DNA of 64,000 nt from Cardinalis cardinalis (lineage: Eukaryota; Chordata; Aves; Passeriformes; Cardinalidae), in NCBI GenBank assembly GCA_014549065.1, contig JACDOX010000058.1, positions 1,903,671-1,967,670 on the forward strand. Direction: 5' to 3'. The position numbers and the translations under genes were made by a program. How positions within the stretch are numbered: the stretch's first letter is position 1; the number at the start of each line of letters is the position of its first letter. The notes below the pieces were generated by a model. That model was not told where the DNA came from. It made no database searches and worked only from the letters and a program-made list of their open reading frames with translations. Below are positions 1-10,788 of the stretch, piece after piece.

Positions 1-829
1 GTAAATTATTGTCAGATTGTCATACAATGAGAAAAGCATCCAAGCTGTTTTGTTATGGTATAAACAAGGCATTAGATTTACCTGCAAGTATGACACCCCA
101 CAAGCATGCATAAAATAAGTTTATAAATCAGATGAATTTTCATAAGTTTTAACATAAGTAAGAACTTACTCAAATGTTATTACTGAGTATTTTGGTATCT
201 GTTAACTTTCTTTTGCTGTNTCAAAAACCCTGGAAGTAGTGGAAGCAGAGCCTGCTGTCTGGAGAAGCAATTAGCCTGGCCTGTGAGCAGTATAGCGGAA
301 TGAAACCATAAATGGGATGGCTCCAGGGCCTGAGGAAAAGAGGACATGGGGAGCCAATGATCAGCTGCCTATGGAAAAAGAATTGGATTTAATACCACCT
401 TAATCAAGGCCTTTATCTGTCAGGCAGATAATACTGGATAAGCATCTTGTAGTAGGATTCATCCAATCTGTCATACATTGGGAGCTGGNGGAGTATAAAG
501 TTCATAAAGTAAATAATCAATTCACATAAAGAAATCTACTGTTTTACTGATGGAATTCTGTCAGCAGAGGGACCAGACCTGTTCTTAGCTGAAGGACTTC
601 ATCCCCAGCTCCTAAAGCAGCTGTGACCCAGGCTGTCCTCAGGCTGTGTTCAGAGCAGCGTGGTCTCCCCACTCTGCCAACTGCTTACTCAAGCAGGACC
701 GCCTTGAGGGGGTCCTGCACCATTCAAGGACATTTAGATGACTGAAAATGCAGTTGACTGCTGTCTGGGGCACAACCAGCTAAAAGCTCTCAGAAATCTC
801 TTGGCTTTAGGACCTAGTTNGTTTTGCTA
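1..829. other. Non-coding single-copy DNA, nothing identified
   Basis: This AT-rich stretch has no open frame of note and no repeat I recognise. The part from about 540 to 830 is somewhat richer in G and C and runs into the CR1 fragment that follows. It could be further, more decayed CR1 sequence, but I cannot align it by eye. Confidence 0.5.
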
Positions 830-1393
830 TGTAGAAAGAACATGGCCAGCAGGAGCACGGCAGTGATTGTCCCCCTGTACTTGGCACTGGCNAGGTTGCA
901 CATCNAACCTTGGGTTCAGTTCAGGACTCCTAAAAATGGACACTGAGGTGCTGGAGCAGGTCCAGAGAAGGGCAATGCAGCTGGTGAAGAGTCTGGAGCA
1001 CAAGTCAGATGAGGAACAGCCGAGGGAGCTGGGAGTGTTTAGCCTGGAGGAAAGGAGGCTTGTTTATTGTTATGACTCCCTGAAAGGAGGCTGCAGCCAG
1101 GTGGGGGTCAGCCCTTCTTCCAGGGAAAAAGAAGAAACAGCCTCATGTTGTGCCAGGAGAGGTTTAGGTAGGATAGTAAGAAAAGTTTCATCCTGTAAAG
1201 GGTTGTCAATCTTTGGACAGATTGCCTGGGGAAGTGGTGAAGCCACTGTTCCAGGTGGTGTTAGAAAGACATGTAGTTGTGGCACTTGGGGACATGGTTN
1301 AGCAGTGGACTTGGCAGTGCTGGGTTAATGGTGACATTTGCTGCTCTTAAGGCATTTTCCAAAAACAGAAATGATTTTGTGATTCTGTCATTC
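830..1393 (+). mobile_element. CR1 LINE fragment, 3' end (5'-truncated, decayed)
   Basis: This is the 3' end of a chicken-repeat-1 (CR1) retrotransposon, covering the last part of the reverse-transcriptase ORF2 and its short 3' tail. The nucleotide sequence follows the CR1 consensus I know: the 'gccagcagg' start of this segment, the stretch encoding the 'TEVLEQVQRRA' and 'SLEERRL' motifs at about 940-1065, the 'gaagtggtg' segment near 1231, and the tail ending in a degenerate ATTCTRTG-type repeat near 1375-1392. The ORF2 frame is broken by a frameshift and by isolated N bases, so the copy is dead. CR1 elements insert by target-primed reverse transcription, are usually 5'-truncated and leave no poly(A) tail, as seen here. 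Open frames across this segment are remnants or shadows of ORF2. The left boundary is approximate. Confidence 0.93.
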
Positions 1394-3435
1394 CAAATGT
1401 CTTCTACATGTGTATTTGAATCTTCTCTGGCTTATTTGCCTACTTTTTTCTGCTCCTGCATCAGCAGTAGAACTTTTAGTGGAAAAGTAAAAAAGGCAAT
1501 AGTCACTGGCTGAAAGTGTTCACGTGTACTTTCATTGCTGAAAGAANGGGTGAAATGAACAATTAATGCAGACAGCCACTCCCTGTCCTTTGCAGACCTG
1601 TAATTACAGCCTTTTCTCACTGTCAACTTCAAAAGGATGGGAATGCTCCTGACTCCTCCCCACAACTCCTGATGGACCCTTGTGGGATCTCAGTGAGGCT
1701 CATAATCNGCAATTTTAAAAAGTTACTATATCACATATAAGTTATATATACAGNGATTTAACCATGGAAATGGAGAAGTAGCACAGCAGTTGCCCTACAC
1801 TTCAACATCATCCAGAAAATAACAGATTTTTGCATCTTGGGCTTNGTAGTGAATTCAAATATCAAGGCCTAATTTTTCTTTCATGCCTCTGTAATTCAGA
1901 AGGAACATGAGAGGAGAATTTTACCACTGAAGCTAANATGAAAGTTGGGTATTAATTGCTACAACTTTCAATTTTAAAAGAAAATATTTGAATTATGATG
2001 CAATGTAGTGGGTATTAAAGAAGCTAACATTACTGTTTATTTTACATNATGCTCAGTCCTTTTCTTTTTCAATTCCATGGCAAAGCCCCCATTGCCTTCT
2101 TTATGAGTGTGATATGCCTCAGATAACATGGGAAAGTGCAACGNATCTGTGAGTGGTGGATATCAAGATATAGCAATTCCACAAAGATAAAACCCAACTC
2201 TGTGATCACACAGAGGTAAAGAAGGGCAGCTTCCAGTTCAGTCAGGGATACTTCACTGGGAAAATGTCAGTGCAACTCTATGTAGCCCTTTGAAAAGGGA
2301 GTTGATCACCATTATTTTACACTCACTAATCTGTAGTTTATCATAACTTTAGGCCACTAAGCAGATTAATTTGCTGCAAAACACACACTCCCAGGCCTAA
2401 TGGCACAGCACAAACCACTGGGGTCCAAAAGCCATTTGCATCAACAGCTACACCAACACTACACTACACCTGCACTAAATCCTGACTCTTGGTGGCCTTG
2501 CTGCCAGGGACCAAGTCCTGCAAGGGCACATGGTTTCAGTGCTCCAAAACCATCCATTATGGTTAGCCTGGAACTTTCCAGAGTCTCATAGTATTCTGAT
2601 AAGAATGAAGCCCATATTAATCTTCTTGACTATGCAAAGGACATGATGTATTTGTTCATTCAGCATTAAAAATTTTATTATATTTTATATATTTTGNTTT
2701 TTTTATTCAGCAAGGAAAGTCTAAGAAATATGATAAATATGTGGTTAATTTGAACATCTGTAAACCAAGTCTTCATGAGTCAGATTCTCCAACAAATGGG
2801 ATATAATTTTCAGCAGAGGTGAAATTATTTAAAATTCAAAGATCTCTTTTCAAAGAGACAGGTGCTTAAATATCATTGAAAGTCAAATGAAAATAAATTT
2901 GTGAGTCCAATTCAAAAATAATATTTCAGTCTGTGTGAAAGCATTACATACTCATCCTTGAGAACATATTTTATTGTCAATTTAATGAATCCAGCCTCTG
3001 GATTTTGGTCTGAACATGTTCACATATAAAAAAACAGAGGAGAGCAAATTCTCCCTCCCATGGGAATTAGTGATGACATGGTGTGTTTCAGACTACGCCG
3101 GCATTCAGAACAGATAACACAGTGTTTCATCCTGGGCTGAAGCTATTGCTCAGGTCTTTCACTCACATGGATAGGGAGANTTCCTCTGCAATATGGAGTG
3201 GGTGAGGCCAGGCACTGTCGCTGTACAAGGTCCATACCTCTGCATCACTTCAGGGTTTGTGGGAGGAGGAGGAGGTCTGATGACACTCCCCCTGGAGATC
3301 AAAGCACCCACAGCACAAAAGCAATCAAACCACAAAAACTTTCTCAAGGAGAGCTGTGCTGAAAGGCTCTGCCTTCTGGTGCCTGTGGTTTCCCCTGAAT
3401 CAGCACAGCCTTCAGATGGGGCTCTTTGGAAGAGA
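1394..3435. other. Non-coding single-copy DNA, nothing identified
   Basis: About 2 kb of AT-rich DNA with a dozen isolated N bases. Short open frames near 2400-2591 and 3159-3504 overlap on both strands and show no domain or splice context. I see no repeat unit, hairpin or promoter-like composition. Confidence 0.5.
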
Positions 3436-3570
3436 CCATCACACAGAATCACTAGAGATCTTTGGAAGAGATCTTTAAGATCATTGGTCCAACCCATGCC
3501 CTAACACCTCAACTGCATATCCTGCATGAGAAGGGACATGTAGTAACTCCTGCCACCACCCCACTGGGTG
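3436..3570 (-). mobile_element. CR1 LINE fragment, 3' end, reverse orientation
   Basis: Read on the minus strand, this is the terminal segment of a CR1 element. The plus strand shows the reversed CR1 3' end, 'cacagaatcac' near 3440, followed by 'agatctttaagatcattgg' and 'tccaacccatgccctaaca' near 3470-3505. This is the reverse complement of the usual run from 'ttaggttggac' to 'gatcttaaaggtc' to 'attctgtg'. Similarity fades after about 3570, so only the last 130 or so bases can be placed. The copy is old and non-coding. Confidence 0.8.
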
Positions 3571-4518
3571 GAATTAAATCCCCAATGAAAACAGGATTGT
3601 TCATTCCTCTGCCAGCTGCTACCTATAGCCGTGAAAGGCACCCACCTCTCAGCCAGAGCTGGCTGTGCTGCACTGGGAGGAGCTGGAGGGAGCTGGTTAT
3701 CAGAGCAGGTGTGCTGGGAAATGAGCCGGGAGGGATTNAACCCAAGCTTAGATCACTGTGACTGCATTTGTTTGAATTTCCTGGAAAGACACTGTTCAGC
3801 CTTAGGGAGGCACTGGGAAGGATGGACAACTACTGTGCTTGTCAAAGGAACACAAAGGACAAAAAAAAAGCAGGAACATTTTGAGACATAGAACAAATAA
3901 TGCTTCATTTGATAATGATTTCTGTCTTGTTGGTGATCTCTCTCACTGTATAACAAAGGGTGACCCATTTTGGGTTATTCTTCTATTTACACCTAAGTCT
4001 CTGAAGGACCCAGAAGTCCTGAAGGTGCCAATTTCCCTAATTTGAGATTTTCCCTTCCTTTACTAGAAGAGATCAAAGGAGACAATGTGGGTGTTTATTG
4101 GTGTCCTGCTTTCACTATTTGACCTGAAGCTGGGTACAGCCTTTATCCCTCTAAAACCGGAGTTTGTTCTGATTAGATGTCACTACATTTATTTCTTTAA
4201 CTTGACAACATCAGTATGTGGGGAGCTTACTTCCGATGTGTTAACAGCCCTGTAATGCTTAAAGGCTATAAAATACACAAATTACTTTCCCTTTCTCTGC
4301 ATCCTACATTCATGTGAGAAATTGAAACAATTGCATGAATTTTTGCANTTCCCCCTTCCCTCCCAGTGGCGCCAGCCCTTGAATTCTCACCATCCCTTCA
4401 CAGCTTCAACACAGAGATTTCAGTGCCGAAGAACCCCCAAAAACCTGCAGTCCTGCATCCCCCAGCACCATCACTGAGCCTTTTACAGGAGCACCGGTGC
4501 CACACGTGTCACGGCCAA
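3571..4518. other. Non-coding DNA; possible extension of the CR1 remnant at the left
   Basis: The first 200 bases are moderately GC-rich and might be more decayed CR1 sequence. From about 3900 the sequence is AT-rich and featureless, then turns C-rich from about 4350 as it approaches the minisatellite. The short open frames here show no domain or splice context. Confidence 0.4.
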
Positions 4519-4564
4519 TGCCACAGGCCTGTCACAGCCGGTGCCACAGGCCTGTCACAGCCGG
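4519..4564 (+). repeat. 23-bp direct tandem duplication
   Basis: A 23-base unit starting TGCCACAGGCCTG occupies 4519-4541 and is repeated exactly at 4542-4564. It lies 20 bases upstream of the 11-bp minisatellite but has a different unit, so it is a separate small duplication in the same GC-rich island. Confidence 0.9.
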
Positions 4565-4584
4565 CTCCCTGCACGCTGTGACCG

Positions 4585-5241
4585 ACACTGCGGGGACACT
4601 GCGGGGACACTGCAGGGACACTGAGGAGACACCGTGGGGATACTGTGGGGACACTGCAGGGACACTGCAGGGACACTGAGGGGACACTGCAGGGACACCG
4701 TGGGGATACTGTGGGGACACTGCGGGGACACTGCAGGGATACTGTGGGTATAATGCAGGGACACTGTGGGTATAATGTAGGGACACTGAGGGGACACTGT
4801 GGGGACACTGCAGGGACACTGTGGGGACACTGCAGGGACACTATGGGGATACTGCAGGGACGCTGTGGGGACACTGTGGGGAGACTGCAGGGACGCTGTG
4901 GGGACACTGTGGGGACACTGTGGGGACACTGAGGGGACACTGAGGGGACACTGTGGGGATGCTGTGGGGACACTGTGGGGACGCTGTGGGGCCACTGCAG
5001 GGACACTGCGGGGACGCTGTGGGGCCACTGCAGGGATGCTGTGGGGACACTGTGGGGACACTGCAGGGACACTGCGGGGACACTGCGGGGACACTGCAGG
5101 GACACTGCGGGGACGCTGTGGGGACACTGAGGGGACACTGTGGGGACACTGCAGGGACACTGAGGGGACACTGTGGGGACACTGCGGGGACACTGTGGGG
5201 ACACTGCGGGGACACTGCGGGGACGCTGCAGGGACGCTGTG
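4585..5241 (+). repeat. 11-bp G-rich minisatellite, about 60 units
   Basis: An uninterrupted array of the 11-base unit CACTGTGGGGA (variants CACTGCAGGGA, CACTGCGGGGA, CACTGAGGGGA, TACTGTGGGGA, CGCTGTGGGGA and others). The C of the CNCTG motif sits at 4586 in the first unit and at 5235 in the last full one. That is 649 bases or exactly 59 periods, so there is no net insertion or deletion across the array. Variation is limited mostly to the first three bases and to the two bases after CTG. The plus strand has a G3-G4 run in nearly every unit, with 7-base loops when the run is GGGG, which fits the usual G-quadruplex pattern. Because 11 is not a multiple of 3, every frame reads the same rotating 11-residue peptide. 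This gives several spurious open frames of 95-291 codons on both strands. No coding function is inferred. Confidence 0.97.
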
Positions 5242-6360
5242 CTCCACGCCAGGCTGGTGGTGCCCAGACAGGCTCGGGAGGGGCACGGGCCCTCGGAGGG
5301 TGGCAGGTGGCCGCCTGCCAGGCGAGGCACAGTATGGTGGCTACTGCCAAGCCAGCTGGGCTCTCGCTCTTCCAGCTGGTACAAAAGTTGCCAGGCAGCC
5401 TCCAGTCCAAGAATTTAAAAGCATTTGGGGCTGTAATCTATGCCATGTGTTTCTCTGTTTTTACTACATAGTAGAAAATAATTTATTCAGATATGCTAAA
5501 TTATACTTTTAATGTTCCACAAACACTTCATTGTGAAACTCAGTTTTGGCATTAACTGGAAAATGCAGTGCTTTGCTCATTGTGTATATTATTATAATGG
5601 TTCTCTTTTGTTTAATCTAAATATTGTAGCTCATTTATTATAATGTCACAATTGGCTCTAGACTGCATAGTTCTGCTGCTGTATATCACCTAAATAATTA
5701 ATACTTAAACATTTTATAAATAATTAGTTGATAACTAATTTTTTGATGTATGACATCTATACTATTTTGTCCAAAAGAATCCCTCATATTCTCTCCTTTT
5801 TCGTGCATATTGACAATCTATAGAATGCTGATCATTGCCTTTCTAAACAAGAAATGCTGAAGAAAGATTCTTCTGAGTAATTCAGTATCACTCAGTTCTT
5901 GAAAGAATTTNAAATGGCTCCTTTTTCATAAATGAGACATTGTCAGCAAATTAAGAATGGGAATAGAGCCCAGGATATTCAGTTAGAGATTCAGAGATCT
6001 CTACTACTTGAGCTCAAGGAGAATTTTCTACTGTTAGAACTGCTATGGAGCTTCTAAGTTTTTTAGTTCATAATCAGACTTGAGATGGTAGCTGGATATG
6101 TCAATACGTGCCTTTATTTCTAAGCCTCTCCTTGTAGAAAAGAAACTGCTTCAGTTTGCATGATTCAAAAGGTATCATTTTCATTTCTCTCTGCATCTTT
6201 AAGTTGCACTTTGCTCTCTATGGGTTTTTTTGGTGCAAGTTCAGAAAACAAAAGTAAGTGAGCAAATGCAGTTTTATTTTCTGTTGTGCATTGTTTTCTA
6301 GGAATGCCTTTCCTCCATTAGATCTAGCACACAACCACCTAAGTATCTTTCTTCTTTCTG
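5242..6360. other. Non-coding DNA; small 19-bp inverted repeat at 5722-5740
   Basis: GC-rich flank of the minisatellite to about 5400, then AT-rich single-copy DNA. An inverted repeat AATTAGTT-GAT-AACTAATT lies at 5722-5740 (8-base arms, 3-base spacer). It carries homeodomain-type TAATT cores but could be chance in such AT-rich sequence. Confidence 0.5.
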
Positions 6361-6494
6361 GGGAAAAAAAAAACCAACCAACCAAAAAAAGAATAAAAAC
6401 ACAGCCAAAACCAACAACAACAAAAAAAAAGCCCAATGCAAAAAGCCCCAAACACGTAACCAAAAAAGCCAACAGCAACAACAAAAAAGCTAAA
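6361..6494 (+). repeat. A/C-rich low-complexity tract
   Basis: The plus strand is almost all A and C, with motifs such as AACCAACCAACC, CAACAACAAC and long A runs. It is not a clean microsatellite. The minus strand is therefore T/G-rich and gives a false phenylalanine/leucine/valine-rich open frame. Similar tracts recur near 11725, 18830-18990 and 34624 in this window, with the complementary G/T type near 25400 and 41251. Confidence 0.85.
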
Positions 6495-6644
6495 ACATTT
6501 AATTTTCTTGTCCTATTCTGTCTTACGTCACATTTTGCAACCATTCCACAACAGAAATAATTATCATGAAAGTCCACACAGTCACAAATAAATAATCTCA
6601 GAAAATCTATTTACGTCCCAGTCGTTCCAAATTCCTCACAAGGC

Positions 6645-6683
6645 AAAAAAAAAAAAAAAAAAAAAAAACACAAAAAAAACCAA
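6645..6683 (+). repeat. Poly(A) run of 24 followed by A/C-rich sequence
   Basis: Twenty-four consecutive A bases at 6645-6668 run into an A/C-rich tail to about 6683. An AATAAA lies roughly 60 bases upstream, but I recognise no retroposed gene or SINE in front of it. I call it a simple A-tract rather than a proven retroposon tail. Confidence 0.85.
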
Positions 6684-9600
6684 ACCAACTGGTTTTATCT
6701 TTCCTGTCATTTTATTTTAATAGAAGTTTTTCACGTTCTTTATATTGGCTTCCAAATGCCTCACCCTTTTTCCATCAGGGGGGCAGTTTCTAGAAATGTG
6801 TGAAATCTTTCATTTGAACTACAAAAGCCTGGAAGCAGACTTGCTGTGAATTCATCCTACATTTGCAAATTGTCAGCGAATCGTTAAACTCGTGTCTGCT
6901 GGGCTGTCTGCAAGGTTGTGTCTGCTGTCACTGTGCAGGTGCTGCTGGCTCTTGTCCTCGGGGACTTCCACGACTGTTGTTCTGGGGCCTTTCCAGGGAA
7001 AATGTGGTGCACTTCTTAAGAGGCCATTCACAGTCTTGTGGTTTTCAGACACCTGTGCATTGTGCTGGAAGAGAAACCTCATGCAAACCTTCGTGATTCC
7101 CCGTGAAACTTTAATGTGTTTCCTTTCCTGGCAGCTAAGCAGGACCCAGATGTGGGTTNTGTCCCAGCCTCCTGGGGTCTGTGTACACAAGTGTCTGACA
7201 TTGCAAAGCTACTTCAAAGCAAAAGCAATTTTGGAACCATGTTAAAGGTGACTTGACATACCAAAGTGTGACCTGAAGGAGTGAGGTCCAAGCATGGATT
7301 CTCCTCTGCAGGTACAGGGATATCCACCCAGCAGACATCCCAGACCAGAGACAATAACGTCTGAAACCACCACAGCAGGGTTTGGCCACCAACGCTGCAG
7401 AAGAGACCTTGCCCTTACAATAAAGCTGTGAAGTTGAGTGAAGTGGAAAACAACAGGAAAAACTAATTATGTTTGTGGATAATGTGGGAAATACCCTATA
7501 TAGGGGAAAACTTGACNTATCTTATAAAGGCTTGTGAGCCTTCAGACCTGATCACAACAGTTGGTTACCATCCCATACCAAGAAGCTGAGGCAGCAGCAG
7601 CTACTCCACTGCTTGCATTATTCATGTGACCTGTCTGGACAACCTCAGCAATCCTTGGAATTTCATACTTATTAAATACTTGAAATAATAAAAATTCTCT
7701 AATATTAATAAAAAATAGAATAATATTGTTCCTGTAATTCTTACCATAGTTTGTGTTTACAACTTCTAATCATCTGTTGAGACATCTGAGAGATTTGACA
7801 CATGAGCTCCAGCAGATGTTGCTGAGGCAGTTGGAAGCAATACCTCTGTCAGGGTAGGAGTCAGCCAGGGGTCCGAACATCTGGATATCTAAATCAAAGC
7901 ATCTACACTCCCACTGTCATCACAGACATGGAGGGCTTCATTCAGTTGTTTAGGCACAAGCACCAGATGCCATTTGAGANGTCTCAAGGGTGCCCACCTC
8001 ACCTCTGGCTGCCGCCCTGAAGAGCGTGAGGGTTGTAGGCCCTGGTGAGTTGTGTCTGTGACCCTGGGGCTTTTTCTGGCATCTCAAGTGCCTGATACTT
8101 GCATGTGGGTGGCTGAATGAACCCCAGCCAATACACCAGAGAGCCTGGAGAGCAGATGGGAAGAATTATGTGGATTTATTGACAAAGCTATGACACAAGG
8201 AGGAGACGGGACACACCTCAGTGACAGCANCTCCTCTGACCAGAGCAAGCATCATCCCAGGAAGCCTCATCTCCTCTGTCCACCTCTACCCCTAGTAATC
8301 CTAGAGTGTTATTTTTGAGTTTAATGCTTCTTGAGTTAGTTTAGCTGGAGCAAAAGAAGCCATGGCTGTGAAGAGACACCATAAATTGTGAATGGATTAG
8401 CAGCATCCCTGCTTGAGCTGTAGCCTACACCTCCCGATGGGCCAGTTAACTTGTGTGCAAGAATATTACCACATTGAATGGAAGGGCTTAGTTTGTAGAT
8501 GGAATTCAAATCAAGGGGAATAAGTTGGTTATTTTTGCAGCAAAGACAAGTTCTTAATATGTAAAGGATTATTTAATTTTAAACTAGATTTGAAAATGCT
8601 CCAATGAAAGGAGTTAATTCTCTCTTTAGGTAAAATTGACATAAGCTTTTAATTCCATTCTCTAAACATCAATAGTTTTGTTATTATTCATATTCACTTA
8701 CTCATCTCAATAGCAGCTTTATAGCTGGTAAATTCAAGCAGATGTTTCTGTTTCAGTTTCATGCCACTGAAAATGGCTACAGATCAGAGAGCTTCTTTAG
8801 AACATGCATTTGCCTTAAAATAATTGTGCTCTTACACTGACTTACATTTGGGTTCCTGTTCTGAAAATGTTTTACTTCAGATTTTGTGCCAGTCTACTAC
8901 AGATAATCAAATAGCTTTTAAACACGCAGATCACAATTCAGTTGTCCCTCACAGCTCTGCAGACTTTCTGTCTTTGAAAGTAAGTAATGTCCACAGGTAT
9001 AAGGCAAAACATCCTCTGCACACAGGAACTCATGTGCCTTACAGTGAAATCACAGTCCTGATCTAACATACGTGCAGGAAACTGCATCCTGACAGTCCAG
9101 TCATTTTGATTAAGGGCTGATTTTGCAAAACTTATGGANAGGATTTTTTCCTAAGTCCATTTCCCATAACTACTTCAAAGCTTTGTTTCAGAAGTACCTG
9201 TGAGTTCCTGCTACATCAAGGCTGCAGTGATAAAGTGGCCATGCTGTGGTTTTTATTAAATGCTAAGATGTGACATTTCATTTACAGCTCTCTGACCCAG
9301 TAAAAGATCCATGCAAACACTGGGCTGCTTGATATAGAGAGAACTTGCAGTAAATTTGAGCTGTACCATTATTAAAAGCATTTCTCAAGACATTCCCTTT
9401 CCTTCTTGAATTGTTCTTGGCATTTCTGGAATATTTATGAATATTTATGAAGGCAGTTACTTGTGTATTAAATAGAGTCTGTGAGTCACCAATTTCTCTG
9501 GAAATATTTGCCTTTTGCGAAAACTTTTTTAGCTCTTCCACACAAGTGCCCCTGAGGGACCAGGAAGTTTGAGCACAGAATTGTAAAGCACATCCTATAG

Positions 9601-10700
9601 AATGTATATCAGCCTGTAATGGGCAAGACTGCGGTGCAGCAGATTGAGTAAGCACCTGAGGAAGCTCAGGGAGCACTGTGCTTTAATCCAGGAAAGCCTG
9701 TCAGGAGGCTGTTTTGTAAGACCTTTGCAGATGTGTTCTCAGCTACCAAACCTGTGCTAAATCAGCTGCTGAACAGACTTATACCAGTTAATAGATGACT
9801 CTTTTTTTGATTAAGTAAATGATATCAATAAATTCAAGGCTACATGGAGAAAATACACTGATTTATTGGTCCAATACAGCTTACTCTGAAAGCAAAAGGA
9901 GTTTCACATTTGACTTCAAAGGAAGAAAATCTGTAGTCTAAAACTTTAAACATTGTAATAAACACAAGTAAAACATAATACTTACTAAAGGAAGGTGAAT
10001 TGTGCTCCCAAAAGGTACACATTAGCTTTCTTTTATACTATTTGTTCAACTTAATACTAATAAAAATGAAATATGATTCGTCACTGAGGTCACACCTGAG
10101 TACTAAGAGTTAAACAATCTACCAGAAATAATACTATGAAATATATTTGCAATAAATATGAATAGAATTAACCTGATTGCTCTGTTGCAAATTGGTGAAA
10201 ACCAAATTCACCAACATGCTTCCCAATAAAATAAAAGGCTGCGTACTGAGTTCTAAGTTTTAATATTCTTGTACTCTACAGAGGCATACATGCATTTAGA
10301 GATTCTGTAAAATTNACNTTAATATCAATTGAAGTGGAAATAGGTCAAGATTGCTTTGTTGGACTGAATGCTTCACAAATTGCCTATTTACAATAGCTCA
10401 CTTAGCTCTGCTAAGTGGTTTCACAACAGAAGACCATTTTTTCTTTCTCTTGCCTTTGTGTTCTTAGTTATTCATGGTTGGTGTGGCATAGAACAATGGA
10501 AGTCTATCACAGCAAAGACTAAATGAAGCCTAAGTTGAAGGTGTCCTGATTTATCTCTGTAGGAGTCAAACCACATTCCTCTTTTTAAGACTAACTGGAG
10601 ACAGATCTTACATGTTCACAATGCACTTTCCCAGTGAAGTCTGGCATATCAACACCATTCTTTTGCTGTTTACAAGGAAATTGAGCAAAGGAAAATTATT
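6684..10700. other. Non-coding single-copy DNA; minor 10-bp duplication near 9429
   Basis: About 4 kb without recognisable genes or transposons. A 10-base unit GAATATTTAT is repeated at 9429-9448. A GTAAGT donor-like site lies near 8980 within a short open frame, with no convincing partner exon structure. A moderately GC-rich patch at about 6900-7400 has overlapping open frames on both strands, none with a recognised domain. Confidence 0.45.
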
Positions 10701-10710
10701 TTCATTTCAG

Positions 10711-10782
10711 CCTCCAGCCAGCTGTGCTGCCAGACAATGAAGCATGATGCTGAGTGCAGAACAGCAGCTCGTCTGATAGACA
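10711..10782 (+). other. Weak candidate exon (72 bp, symmetric phase)
   Basis: A good splice-acceptor-like sequence (ttattttcatttcag, ending 10710) and a strong donor-like GTAAGT (10783-10788) bracket 72 bases. One of the three plus frames is open through the segment. It begins after two bases and leaves one base over, so it would be a 24-codon exon between two phase-1 introns. The predicted peptide begins SSQLCCQTMKHD and is fairly cysteine-rich. I do not recognise it. A 24-codon frame is open by chance about one time in three, and splice-like pairs are common in 64 kb, so this is only a lead. Confidence 0.18.
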
Positions 10783-10788
10783 GTAAGT

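Noticed and set aside
867..1328. 153-codon frame as a gene
   Set aside because: It is a frameshifted remnant of CR1 ORF2, not an independent gene.
4509..5512. Several open frames of 95-291 codons on both strands rich in Pro/Ser/Val/Cys or Gly/Thr/His
   Set aside because: They are translations of the 11-bp minisatellite and its flanks, which is open in all frames by construction.
6218..6577. Hydrophobic 119-codon minus-strand frame resembling a membrane protein
   Set aside because: The Phe/Leu/Val-rich run is the A/C-rich low-complexity tract read in reverse.
6570..6683. Processed pseudogene with poly(A) tail
   Set aside because: The A24 run and an upstream AATAAA are suggestive, but no recognisable coding sequence or target-site duplication was found.
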